Shown here in pieces: positions 20,442 to 30,941 of a stretch of DNA of 34,904 bases. A program made the translations under genes and the position numbers. The stretch comes from Chara braunii (Eukaryota > Streptophyta > Charophyceae > Charales > Characeae). Position 1 is the first letter of the stretch. Every line of letters starts with the position of its first letter. The stretch lies in NCBI GenBank assembly GCA_003427395.1, contig BFEA01000141.1, positions 2,760,323-2,795,226 of the forward strand, read 5' to 3'. Under the pieces are notes generated by a model, which was not told where the DNA came from, ran no database searches, and saw only the letters and a program-made list of their open reading frames with translations.

Positions 20442-21341
20442 TTGGCCAAGATCTGCTCGTACTGCAAGGAGCTGTTGACGTCACCAGCGGCATTATAGAC
20501 AGGCTAGATAGGATCTGCCATTTGTAGTCTGGGCGCAGACCGCCACATAGGATGTCGACATTGGTTCTTTGTTGATGATGAAGAGACTATTCCAACATTG
20601 TCAATTATGAGCTCTTGCTGTGCTCTTATTTGGTGGAACTCGTGATGCAATTCTGCTTTTGGTTCGAGGTCATGACTATCTGGTCTCATGAGTATGATGC
20701 TGCTTGGTTTCTTTTTTGTTTTTCGTTTTCTTTTTTTGTTTTTGCTTTTTTATAACGTTTGTGCTGCTTGGTTTCTGATGTTCGCTATCGCTCATTTTCC
20801 TTGCAGATGTGTGACAAAAAAACAAATAGCCACACAAAAACAAACAAGATTTAGAAAACGTATTTCGGAATTTCTGAGATAACGGGAAATAGCGAAAACA
20901 ATGTAGCTCGAAATTTCCCATTACTACTTAAATGCGTGAATACGTAAAAAGAACCTGATTAACGCAGAAAGAAAATAAAAAAATTTCAAAATTTCTGGAA
21001 TAAGGAGAATCGAACTTCAGCTACTGAGTAATTGCGAAAATTCAGAGATTTTAACGAATCAGCGCAAGTTGCAAGGAAGATGAGCAATAGCGAACTTCAA
21101 CAATCAAACAGCATCATACATATGAGTCCAGATAGTCTTGACCTCGAACCAACAACAGAATTGCATCATGAGATTGACCAAATAAGAACACACAAAGAGT
21201 TCATAATTGACAATGCTGAAGTTGATATCCTATCTGGCGCTCGGCGCCCAGACTACATGTGGCAGATCCTATCTAGCCTATACTACGAAGTCGAAAGATG
21301 ACGTCAACAGCATTCCCGAAGTACGAGCATACGGCGACCAA
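20442..21341. other. Paired leaders and centre of the palindrome
   Basis: Left leader about 20442-20880, right leader about 20990-21341. Read toward their LTRs, both arms keep a related open frame (LEPxxELHHE, then QIR and IIDN), at 20504-20689 on - and 21032-21301 on +. This may only reflect sequence symmetry. The centre has words related to ATTTCGGAATTTCTG that are direct, not inverted. No known protein was recognised. Confidence 0.55.
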
Positions 21342-21960
21342 TGTCACACGCTTCCATCACCAGGTATGTCTCGCGCTACACTCACAACCTCGTTCCCCAA
21401 CTCACAGATGCCACTAGCACCCAAGGACCACCCCGCGCCTCACCCAGCTTACAGCAGCCCAGCTCGGCTATGGCTGCGTGCTCCTTCCCTGCTCGCCCGT
21501 GAGAGCGTAGGCGCCAGCCAGCAAATAGCACAGCAGCAGCGCTTGCGCAGCATGCAGCCAGCACCCGAATGCCGAATGAGGAGGCAGCCCCTTTCCTATA
21601 TCCAAGTGGCCTGCCTGCATCCAGTCCAGGAAGCTTCCAGTACGCCCAGGTAGCCTGAGGCCCAGCACGAGGAGAGCAGGCCTTGGGCCTAAAGTGGCTG
21701 CATGTGCTCAACTGCTTTCGGCCTGTGTTTGGCCCGGTACGCGTATCCAGCCCAGGGCCTGCTTCACATACATTCACACAGGCGGCCCAGGGCCTGGGTT
21801 CACTCAACCAACTGGCGCTGTGCAACTGCCTGAATTTCCCTGAGTTGCGTGGTGGCCAGAAAAGGGCCCTGAGGGCCTCGTCGAGCCTGCCTTCACTTAG
21901 GGCGGCCGATGGGCTGCAAAAATGGGGCCTTATGGGGCTCTTAGAAGCAGTGGCCTCGCA
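21342..21960 (-). mobile_element. Element C 3' LTR
   Basis: On the - strand it begins TGCGAGGCCACTGC right after the polypurine tract of element C and ends GTGTGACA at 21342, then TTGGTCGCCG. The TTGG is unexpected after a 3' LTR and fits a primer site. The LTR may therefore also be the 5' LTR of a second, truncated element (tandem arrangement sharing one LTR). Confidence 0.68.
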
Positions 21961-21976
21961 TTCCCTCCTCCTTAGC
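21961..21976 (-). other. Element C polypurine tract
   Basis: On the - strand GCTAAGGAGGAGGGAA stands directly before TGCGAGG, about 20 bases after the end of the integrase frame. The position and purine content fit the plus-strand primer. Confidence 0.75.
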
Positions 21977-21997
21977 TTCAACAGTCCTCTGAGAAGC

Positions 21998-24900
21998 TCA
22001 ATCTTCAATCATAGGGCACTTTCCCTTCTGCGGAGATCTCTCGTATTGCGTTACAACTTGAGGAGCGGTCTGCATCAGTTCCTCCCTGGTGAACCATCGG
22101 TCCTCCTTCGGATCAGTGTGATGCCGGAACCGAACACGNTACTGCANCTTCGGTTTCNGAGGACGTCCCCTGCCTGTGGGTCTTGGAACAGGCAGCTCTC
22201 TGTGGTCCACAATATCATCAATGTCCACTTCCCCATCCATGGTTGGGGGCAGCATTGAACGACGCGAGGGAAACTGATCAGTTTCTTCGAAAGGTGCTAA
22301 CTTGGAAGCGTGAAAAACAGGGTAGGTGTGTAAGTGACCCGGGATGCGGATAACATAAGAAGGCCCGTCTGGCTCATCCCCGACGACATCCAGGATTTCC
22401 CATGGTCCAAAGTACTGTGGCATGAGCTTGCGGGAGATCCCGTGCTCCTGTCCCAGTTCTGAGGACTTGACCCAGACTCTCTCCCCTACCTGAAACGTAG
22501 ATGGACGGTGGTGTTTGCATGTGCTCAACAGCCTGCTGCATCAGCTGTTCATATCGATAAGCAAACTCTGAAGGCTGGTTGTCAGGCAGTAGGAAATCCA
22601 AGGGCAGTCTAGGCTTAAAAGTTAATAGCAGACTATTCGGGCTCACGCCCGTCGCGCTGTGGACCGCGTTATTGTACAGGCTGGCAATGAGAGCAAGTTT
22701 CTCATCCCAGTCTACCTGATTTGGCTTAATATAATGCCTCAACAGGTGTTGTACAGCGCGGTTCAACTGTTCTGCTTGTCCATTCGCCTCGGGATGGTTT
22801 CCTAATGTCATCTGCAGCTGCGTTCCCTATTCTGCAGCTGCGGCTTTCCACAATTCACTTGTGAATTGCACATCGCGGTCACTGACTATAGACTTCGGCA
22901 ATCCAAATCTCTAACCCAGTTCTCTTTGAACAGCTTAATTACATGCTCAGTCTTCGCTGTCTCAGGCATTGCAACTAATTTAGAAAACTTACTAAACATA
23001 TCCACAATAACGTAGACGTAGCGCATTCCACTCTTGCTGGTGACCAGCGTATCCATGAAGTCCATGGACAGGCTCTCACCAGGCCTTTCCGGAATCCGAA
23101 GGGGCTTCAGGAGCCCAAGAGCAGCCTGAGTGCGTGGCTTGTCTCTTTGACAGACCGGTACAACTTCGCGTCTCTCATCATCGTCGGCCACCAGAACCGC
23201 TGCAACAGACAAGCTGCAGTCTTCTTAAAGCCAAAATGTCATGTGGCATCATGAGATTCTCCTAAAAATAAACTACGCAAAGACTCGCTATTCGGGACAC
23301 ACAACCGTTTATTCCCGGCATTCTCAAGAAACAGCAAGCCGTTGCCCAACTCAAACTCGGCTGAAGTCGTCTTGTCCTTCGCCTCGACTCTGCGTATGAT
23401 CTCAGACATGAACTGGTCCTCACGATAGGCATCCACCAAAGAGCGAGTAACATCGTCCGTGAGATCAAACTCAGTCATCAGCGCACCTGAAAAGTCAGGT
23501 CTACGAGACAAGGCATCAGCCACCTTGTTGTACTCCTGGGGGTCGAAGTCATACTGCTCAATGACCTCAATCCAACGCTTCAGAGCGTCAGAAAGTACGG
23601 GCTGAGTTCTCATCCATCTCAGGGTCTGATGATCAGTCCTGAGGATGAAGAATCTCCCAAGGAGATAGTGTCTCCAATGGGTCAGAGCCTTGTACACGGC
23701 GTAGAGTTCCTTCTCGTAGGTGGATTGTGCTAACTTCTGAGATGACATCTTTTTCAACGTGTACTCGACTGGCCTCAACTTTGGCCCCTCCTGCTGCGCG
23801 AGCACGGCGCCAATGTCGTATTGGCTGGCATCCGTGGTGACTATGAATGGCTTGTCAGGATCAGGAAGTTTCAAGACCTCGTAGTGCGTCAACGCATGCT
23901 TCAGATGTCTGAAAGCAGCCTTGCACTCATCTGTCCACTCCCATGGGTTGTCAAGGCGGGTCAGATCAGTCAAAGGAGCGACCACTATGCTATAGTTCTT
24001 AACGAAAGTCCTATAGTAGCCTGTCATTCCCAAGAAAGATCTGCGGAAATCTCATGACCCAAGTACAAGACACGGGTGCGGCCAAACTCGCACTTCTCAC
24101 CGTTGATCTTGAACTTGTGCTGTCGCGGGAGACTGAGGACTTTGTCTAAATGTGCAACGTGCTCCTCGACACTCTTACTAAAAATAAGTATGTCATCGAG
24201 GTACACGATGACAAACTTATCTAAGTAGTCATGGAATATCCGATTCATAGCGTGCTGAAAGGTGCCAGGAGCATTGCAAAGGCCAAAAGGCATCACCACA
24301 AACTCATACCCTTCCTGGTTTGGAAAGCGGTTTTGTGCTGCTCCTCGGGCCGGATTGCAATCTGATGGTACCCGGACTTCAGATCTATCTTACTGAAGTA
24401 CCGACACCCTTGCACTCTATCTAACAGATCTTCGATGCGCGGTAGGGGCTCTCTATTCTTTACAGTGATGGCATTGAGGCCCCTATAGTCAATGCACATC
24501 CTAAAAGTACCCTCCTTCTTCTGAGGTACGATTAGAACTGGAGACCCGTAAGGAGAGACACTCGGCCGGATCCAACCCTTCTCTACGAGTTCCTTGAGTT
24601 GGCGGCGAAGCTCATCAAGCTTTCCTGGAGACATCCGATAGATCCTACCCTTCGGAATACTAGACCCTGGGATAATCTCTATCGCGTGGACGACCTCCCT
24701 CTCAACAACCCCTATCGGCTCTTCAAAGAGATCAGGGTACTTAGCAACTACTCCCTCTATCTTCGGCGGCATTTTCGCCGGCTCGCCTGCAGCAGAGACA
24801 TAAACTAAATACATACCCTCCTCCTGATTTTGCTTATAATGATTGTAGAACGCGGCCGCACACATGCACCCATAGGACCCAATCAGACTACTAGCTTTTA

Positions 24901-25528
24901 ACTTATGTAATCTGGCGGTCCCTCCACCTGGCAAAGTGTGTTTGACCACTTTTTGGTCCCAGTCAAATTGGGGTTGTGCCACAGAGAGGTAGTACATACC
25001 TAGTAGCATATCCATCGGGAGCTCGTCACTTACTAGGAACGAGACACGATGTCTCAAGTCCCCTCCCGCGTACGAGAAACAACACTCAACATCCTGGAGG
25101 TAGTCGTTGACTACCATGCGCTGTTTGTTAGCACAGGTCGACTCCACAGGTCGACTCAGGTGCTGCACTCGCCCCTGTAAACGCAGCCTCTCAGCGCACG
25201 CACGACTGATAAAGTTCCTAGTCGAGCAAGTGTCATAATAGGCCCCGGCCTTGCAGCCACCAATGACTACCTCGCTGGCGAACATCTCACCCTTCGGGGC
25301 TTTGACTAGTGCCGTCCAAGAAGCTAGAGGGTCTGATCTAGACCACTCCACCTCTAGCTCCTCTAAGGACTCAAACACATTCATCGAACAGAGGCTCGAT
25401 GGGTCTGAACGTGTTTGCCGGACGATGTTGGAGTCAGTAGCTTGGGCCATCTCTCGAGATGGTGAGGGTGTCTCCACCACCTTGACCCTAGCAAGAACAG
25501 CTACTATTCCTACTGGCCCGATCTGTTT
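21998..25528 (-). pseudogene. Element C pol: protease, RT, RNase H, integrase, chromodomain-like tail
   Basis: Begins in the -1 frame relative to gag, where [10 protein letters not shown] is matched by GKHLGPVEVV in element D. Protease core is [10 protein letters not shown], so the glycine of D-T-G is Cys. RT has [18 protein letters not shown] and VYLDDIL; one frameshift lies near 24310, and about 80 bases are lost near 24045 (after GHEISA). RNase H is well kept (TTDASQYDIG, STYEKELYAVYKAL, RTDHQTLRW, KVADALSRR). Integrase: TGA at 23239-23241 inside HDAT-HFG, frameshifts near 23215, 22890 and 22530, SMDFMDTL, VDMFSKF and EANGQAE. The tail has VDIDDI and RWFTREEL. Three N bases lie at 22139, 22147 and 22158. 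Confidence 0.87.
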
Positions 25529-27201
25529 CCCGGAGCACTGCCTGAAGTACTGGCAACGTTGCTACCAACGGGATGAGAGGATCCCAGCACCTGCCCCATC
25601 GTAGGCGAGATCTTTTCTGACACTTTCTTATTGCGGCACTTGAATTGGCTGTGTCCATATTGACCACACCGAATACAGGCCTGCCGTGAGTAACGGTCTC
25701 TCCACACGTCCTCTGGAAGACCCACTTTCTCCCATGGGGGAGCGTTGGGGTCGACTTGACTTCTAGACCGGGAGCCTCCGCCGTGATATTGGCCTCTTTT
25801 GCCAACTGGTTCCTGAGAGGCTGAAAAAAGCATCATAAGTACGAAGTCAGCAGGACCTGAGGGTCATAGCGCACCCCTGGGACACAGATCAGACGCTCAA
25901 CAGCGTCGGTGGCTTCCCTTACTGACTTAAACTGCCTTGTGTGCATCGTCAGGGGCCTCCTGAGGATCATGCCATCTTTCTTCCACCATCTTCAGGAGGT
26001 CCTCCAATTTCTGGGAGGCCGCCCAAGCACGAAAGTCATGACCATATCCCTGGAGTTGTACTAAACCACTCAACCATCTTGCTGCACTACCCTCTAGGTA
26101 GGAAGCAGCCACAAGCACTTCTTCGTGCGGCAAGGTGAGTTTACACCTGACGTAGACCGGCACTGCCCTCAACCACGTGTCAAGGTCTTCGCCCCTCTTA
26201 TCCCCTGTAAAAGGTTTGGGAGCGGCGATGGCCGTCTTCGGAACCCACTGAGTTTGTCCCGGTCCCTGCACCACTCCGGGCTGTGGACCCAGTGACACAG
26301 GTTGCTGTGCTAGCTGCTGGGGCTGCGTGCCCTGAGGTTGCACAGGCTACGAGACAACAGGTTGCGTGGTGACTGCAACCTGCGACGAAGTTTGGGTGTA
26401 TACTGTTTGTACAGGAACCTGCAAACTACCCCCTGCTGTTACCCCTCCTGAAAGCGGCATGCCCAAGGAAACGATAGCAACCGATGATGGGGCTACATAT
26501 GGGGATACCCTTGTCACCAGTGGGACAGAAAAAGGAGGATATGGCACGGGCCAGGCACCAGGCCCGGCTGGTGATGGTGCTGCCTAAGCACTGCCTGCCA
26601 AAACGGCTAGGCTATGTTGGATATCCTGAAGGATGGTAGTTTGATGCTCCTGCATCTCTATTACGCTTAGCAGGTCCCTCCTAACTACCTTCACATCATC
26701 ATCCATGTTCGTCAGGTCCATCGTCTCTAACTCCTTTATGCCTGCCCCTCTCCGCTGCATCCTGGCTCTTCTTCTGATCATCTTCTCCTTCTCCACTTTT
26801 CTCTCTCCTAATGCCCGCTGTAGTTGTGCCTCCTGCAGGGCAGCCTGCTGGATGGCGACATCCTCTGGAGTCAACACTAACGTCTGGCTTGCCATTACGC
26901 CACTGGACTGACTCACGGTCTGCGCGACCGTTGACCCGACGGCACCTGAACTGCTTGCTTGGGAAGTCTGCTGCGCAGAAGTGACCATGGCAGAAGTAGC
27001 CATGGCTGCTGTAGCACCGACCTCGCTAGCTAAAGTCTTGCTGGCCTCGGCTGCTCTAGCTCTCCTCTGCTGCTGCTGCCTCTCCCTAAGCTGGCGGAAC
27101 AAATGTCTGTCACCCTCTGGTCCTAATGCCAAATGGGCTACTGGGCGCCTCGCCGATCGCAAGATCCGGTCGTCTTCTCTAGTGTCCTCCTCGTCGCTCA
27201 T
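25510..27201 (-). pseudogene. Element C gag, disrupted
   Basis: Starts at ATG 27201 (MSDEEDTRED) and keeps one frame through stops at 26584, 26347 and 25927. Order: charged N-terminus with Gln/Arg-rich coiled-coil text, Ala/Ser/Thr-rich stretch, a Lys/Arg-rich helix (RALGERKVEKEKMIRRR), a Pro/Gln-rich linker, then capsid with KPFTGDKRGEDLDTWL and ASYLEGSAARWL. The zinc knuckle CIRCGQYGHSQFKC is a perfect CX2CX4HX4C. The frame ends at 25510, overlapping the pol frame. It is homologous along its length to the gag of element D. Confidence 0.83.
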
Positions 27202-27415
27202 ATGCTACAGCATTGTGCACTGTCTACACTAGGTCACTCAAGATGCCTACCGCAACAGAGTGCACAGACCAATGTAAAATAAATAAATAATTAATTGGTG
27301 GTCAATCCGAAGCAGATACATTCGGGTTCTAATAGGTAAGTCCAGATTCCTACAAACGAAACTAATTTTAGTCTGACTAGTCCGCAAACAGAAGCACCAG
27401 GAAAAATAAACAGTT
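27202..27415. other. Junction between elements C and D
   Basis: Two hundred bases between the C gag start and the point where the D integrase stops matching. The 5' LTR of C and the 3' LTR of D are both absent. The text is AT-rich (TAAATAAATAATTAATT near 27278). No target duplication is seen. This is most simply a deletion that fused two neighbouring elements. Confidence 0.55.
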
Positions 27416-30400
27416 CTATCGATCTTCCTTGGTATCAATACGATGCTTGAACCGTACTCTGTACTCTCTCACAGGTGTAGGCCGTCTACCCCTGCCGACT
27501 GGCTTGGGAACATGCATGTCTCTGTGCAAGATATCGTCCACGTCCACGTGGTCATCCATGGTTGGGGGCAGCATAGATCTCCTTGATGGGAACTGTTCTG
27601 TCTCAGCGAAAGGTGCAAGCTTTGAGGCGTGAAACACAGGGTAAGTGCGTAGGTGCCCAGGGATACGAATCACGTACGAGGGACCATCCAAATCACTACC
27701 CACAATATCTAAGACTTCGCAGGGACCGAAATACTGAGGCATTAGTTTTCTAGAGATGCCGAACTCTTGTCCCAACTCACTAGCCTTGACCCAAACACGT
27801 TCCCCTACCTGAAATATGGACTGTCGGCGATGCTTGTTCTCATAAGCAATCATTGTTTCCTGAGATTCCTTGATGTGCTCAACAATTTATCATACTGGAC
27901 ACCAAATTCAATGGTTCTAGGAGGTGCAACAGTTCGATTTTCAGGCATGAGGAAGTCTAGACCAGATCTAGGCTTCCACCCCACATGCAGCTGATTAGGA
28001 CTGGCGTCGGTGGTGCTATGCACAGCATTATTGTACAGGCTGGCGATGAGAGGTAGTTTCTCACCCCACTCATCCTGGTTGGGCTGGATATTGTGCCTCA
28101 GCAGATGCTGCACCACTGGCTTCAACCTGCCCATTGGCTTCAAGATGATTCCCAGAAGTCGTTTGGAGCTGGCTGCCCATCTGTTCAGCAACCTTTTTCC
28201 ACATCTCGCTGGTGAACCGGACATCTCCATCACTAACAATCGTCTTTGGAAGACCAAAGTCACGCACCAAGTTATCCATAAATAGCAGTCTCATGCATGG
28301 CGATTAGTCTAGCGTACTTAGTGAACTCCTCTTGCCACTCTTGCTGGTCATGAGGGTATCCATGAAGTCCATGGAAACACTCTGTCCCGGACCAATAGGA
28401 ATGAGTAAAGGCTTTAATAACCCAAGCGAGCCTTGAGTCCGCGGTTTATCCTGCTCACAGACTTGGCAAGTCTGGACATTGGTCTTTGCATCATCAAGCA
28501 TGTTAGGCCACCAGAGTCATTGTACCAAGTTAGCACTAGTCTTCTAGTAGCCGAAGTGTCATGTTGCATCATGGCATTCACCTAAAAATAAACTACGCAA
28601 CATCTCTCTAGAGGGCACAACTAGTCTCTTGAAGCCTGCCTTCTCAAGAAAGACCAACCCATCCACCATCACAAACTCATCAGTTGTGGCCTTGTCCTGG
28701 GCCTCAAGTTTGTGGATGATGTCCATCGTTGCAGGGTCTTCCTTGTAGGCTTCCACCAAGGATCGAGTTACACTGTCCGATAAGCCAAATTCGGTAATCA
28801 GCGCACCCAGGCAGTCTGCCCTACGTGATAATGCATCAGCAACCTTGTTATACTCTCCATTCACGTAATCTAGCTTGAAGTCATACTGATCTATGACTTC
28901 AATCCAGCATTTGAGTGTGTCAGAGAGAACAGGTTGTGTCTTGATCCACTTGAGTGTCTGATGGTCAGTCCTCAAATAGAAGAATCCTCCCAACAGATAG
29001 TGCCTCCAGTGGACAAGTGCCTTGTAGAGGACGTAGAGTTCCCTTTCATGGGTGGACTTCGCCAATTTCTTGGATGGCTTCTTTTTACTCATATACTCGA
29101 TCGGCCTTAACTTTTTCCCTTCCTATTGAGCCAACATTGCGCCAATGGTCACTACAAATGGCCTTTGAGGATCAGGAACCATGAGAACCTCATGATGTGT
29201 AAGAGCATGCTTCAATCTTTTGAAAGCAGCCTCACATGCGTCTGTCCATTCCCATGGAGTGTCAAGGCGCGTTAAATCAGTCAAGGGAGATGCGATCGTA
29301 CTATAGTTTTGTACACAATTGCGGTAATAACAACACATCCCCAAGAAAGATTTGACCTCGGTCACAAACTGGGGTCGTAGTCAGTCTCTAATGCTAGCCA
29401 CCTTCGCATCTTCTGGCCTAATCCCTTCCGCGGATACTTCATGACCCAAGTACAAGATTTTAGTGCGACCAAACTCGCATTTCTCTAAATTTATCTTATA
29501 CTTGTGTTGTCGGAGGAGAGAAAGGACTTTGTCTACATGTTGAGCATGCTCCTCAACTGTCCTACTGAAGATAAGAATGTCGTCGAGGTACACGACGATA
29601 AACTTATCCAAGTAGTCATGGAAGATCATGTTCATGGCGTGTTGGAATGTACCCGACACATTGCAAAGGCCGAAAGGCATCATGACAAACTCGTACAGAT
29701 CGTACCTGGTCTGAAATGCGGTTTTGTGCTGGTCTTCCGGTCTAATGGCAATTTGATGGTCGCCGGACTTCAAGTCTATCTTGGTGACGTACTTACATCC
29801 CTGCACCCTATCCAGTTGATCATCGATGCGCGGTAGGGGCTCTGCGTTCTTTACGATGAGCCGAAGGGGGAGATGCTAGGCATTGAAACCCCTGTAATCA
29901 ATGCACATCCACAGTGATCCCCCTTTCTTCGGTATGAATAGAACTGATGAGCCGAAGGGGGAGATGCTAGGCCGTATCCAACCCTTTTCTGTGAGCTCTT
30001 TCAGTTGCCGCCGAAGCTCGTCCAACTCAGCCGGAGCCATCCTATAGATTCTCCCTTTGGGTATCTTGCTCCCAGGGATGATTTCTATGGCATGGACAAC
30101 CTCCCTATCTACGACACCTATGGACTCCTCAAACCAATCAGGGTACTTAGCAACGACACTCTCTATCTCTGGGGGTGATTTAACGGTCTCCCCTTTCTCA
30201 GAAATAAAGACCAGGTACATACCCACCTCTTGGTTCTGTTTATAGTAATTATAGAAGGTCGATGCGCACAAACACCCGTAGAAGTCAATTAATTTACTAA
30301 CCTTATATTTAGCTAGTCTAACGGTCCTCCCATTAGGCAGCTCATGCTTCAACACTTTCTTGTCCCAGTCAAATTAGGGCTTGGCAACCGCAAGGTAGCA

Positions 30401-30890
30401 CATACCTAACATCATGTCAAATGGTAGATCGTCGCTAACCAAGAACGAAATCTTATGATTAAGTTCCCCTCCTGCATAGGAGAAAGTGCAGACCACGTCC
30501 TTAACGTAGTCCTCCACCAACATGCGCTCTTTGTTGGTCAGAGTAGATGCTACCGGTCTACTAAGGCGATGATAAAGTTTCGCGTGGAGCCGATGTCTGT
30601 GAAGGCACCGCACTTGTGGCCACCTACACCAACTTCCACAACGAAGTGCTCCCCTCTAGGACCTCGACTTAGTGTCACCCAGGACTCATGAGGGTCCCTT
30701 GCCGACCACTCACTTTGTAGGTCCTTTAAGGCCTCAAACACATCGAACGAACAGAGTATCGATGGGTCATGATGCGTCTGCGGGGTGACTAAGAAGTCAA
30801 TAGCTTCGGCCGACTATTGAAACGGTGAGGGTACATCACCCGCTTCAATGAGAGTAGAACCAGCTACAACTTCTACTGGCCCTAGGTGTT
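27416..30890 (-). pseudogene. Element D pol: protease, RT, RNase H, integrase (3' truncated)
   Basis: Protease core reads DIGSTRNF, then frame changes near 30590. A TAA at 30374 replaces the Gln of the AQPQFDWD motif seen in C. RT has MCIDYRGFN, an inserted 26-base copy of nearby sequence bringing a stop (29876), LKSGDHQIA and VYLDDILIF. Further stops: TGA 29381 and TAG 29123. RNase H has lost its TDASQY segment (FVVTIGAML), removing the first catalytic Asp. Integrase has the TGA at 28559-28561 inside HDAT-HFG, SMDFMDTL, a deletion near 28304, GNHLEANGQ and frameshifts near 28160 and 27850. It ends at DTKEDR, lacking the last 30 or so residues present in C. Confidence 0.86.
29855..29880. repeat. 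26-bp templated insertion, copy of 29946-29971
   Basis: GATGAGCCGAAGGGGGAGAT and the following CTAGG occur identically at 29855 and 29946. At the second site the text is native RT coding (it has a counterpart in C). At the first site C has eight unrelated bases (AGTGATGG). The net gain is 18 bases and a stop. It looks like filler DNA copied from 90 bases away. Confidence 0.85.
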
Positions 30891-30941
30891 TCCCGAGCTA
30901 GAGCTCGGGGAGTCCCGCCTTGGGAGAAGGGAACCCCACCC

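Larger units (their letters stand above)
19835..21960. repeat. Large imperfect palindrome: two C-type LTRs with leaders, converging
   Basis: The left arm (19835 to about 20880) is the reverse complement of the right arm (about 20990 to 21960), with many substitutions and indels; the centre is AT-rich. Each arm is an LTR of about 610 bases ending in CA, then TTGG and a leader pointing to the centre. Landmarks: TTCACTTAG/CTAAGTGAAGG, CAGTTGCGCAGCGCCAGTTGG, GACGTCAACAG and CATAATTGACAATG in both arms. An extra 70-base AT-rich piece sits in the left arm near 20700-20760. Confidence 0.82.

Noticed and set aside
21032-21301. Open frame conserved between both palindrome arms, considered as a real gene.
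   Set aside because: Conservation is expected from the inverted repeat. It is antisense to the element, and no start, splice or family supports it; kept only as a remark.
21382-22008. 208-codon - frame in the C-type LTR.
   Set aside because: It lies inside the LTR, its counterpart in the inverted LTR is not kept open, and it matches no family I recognise.
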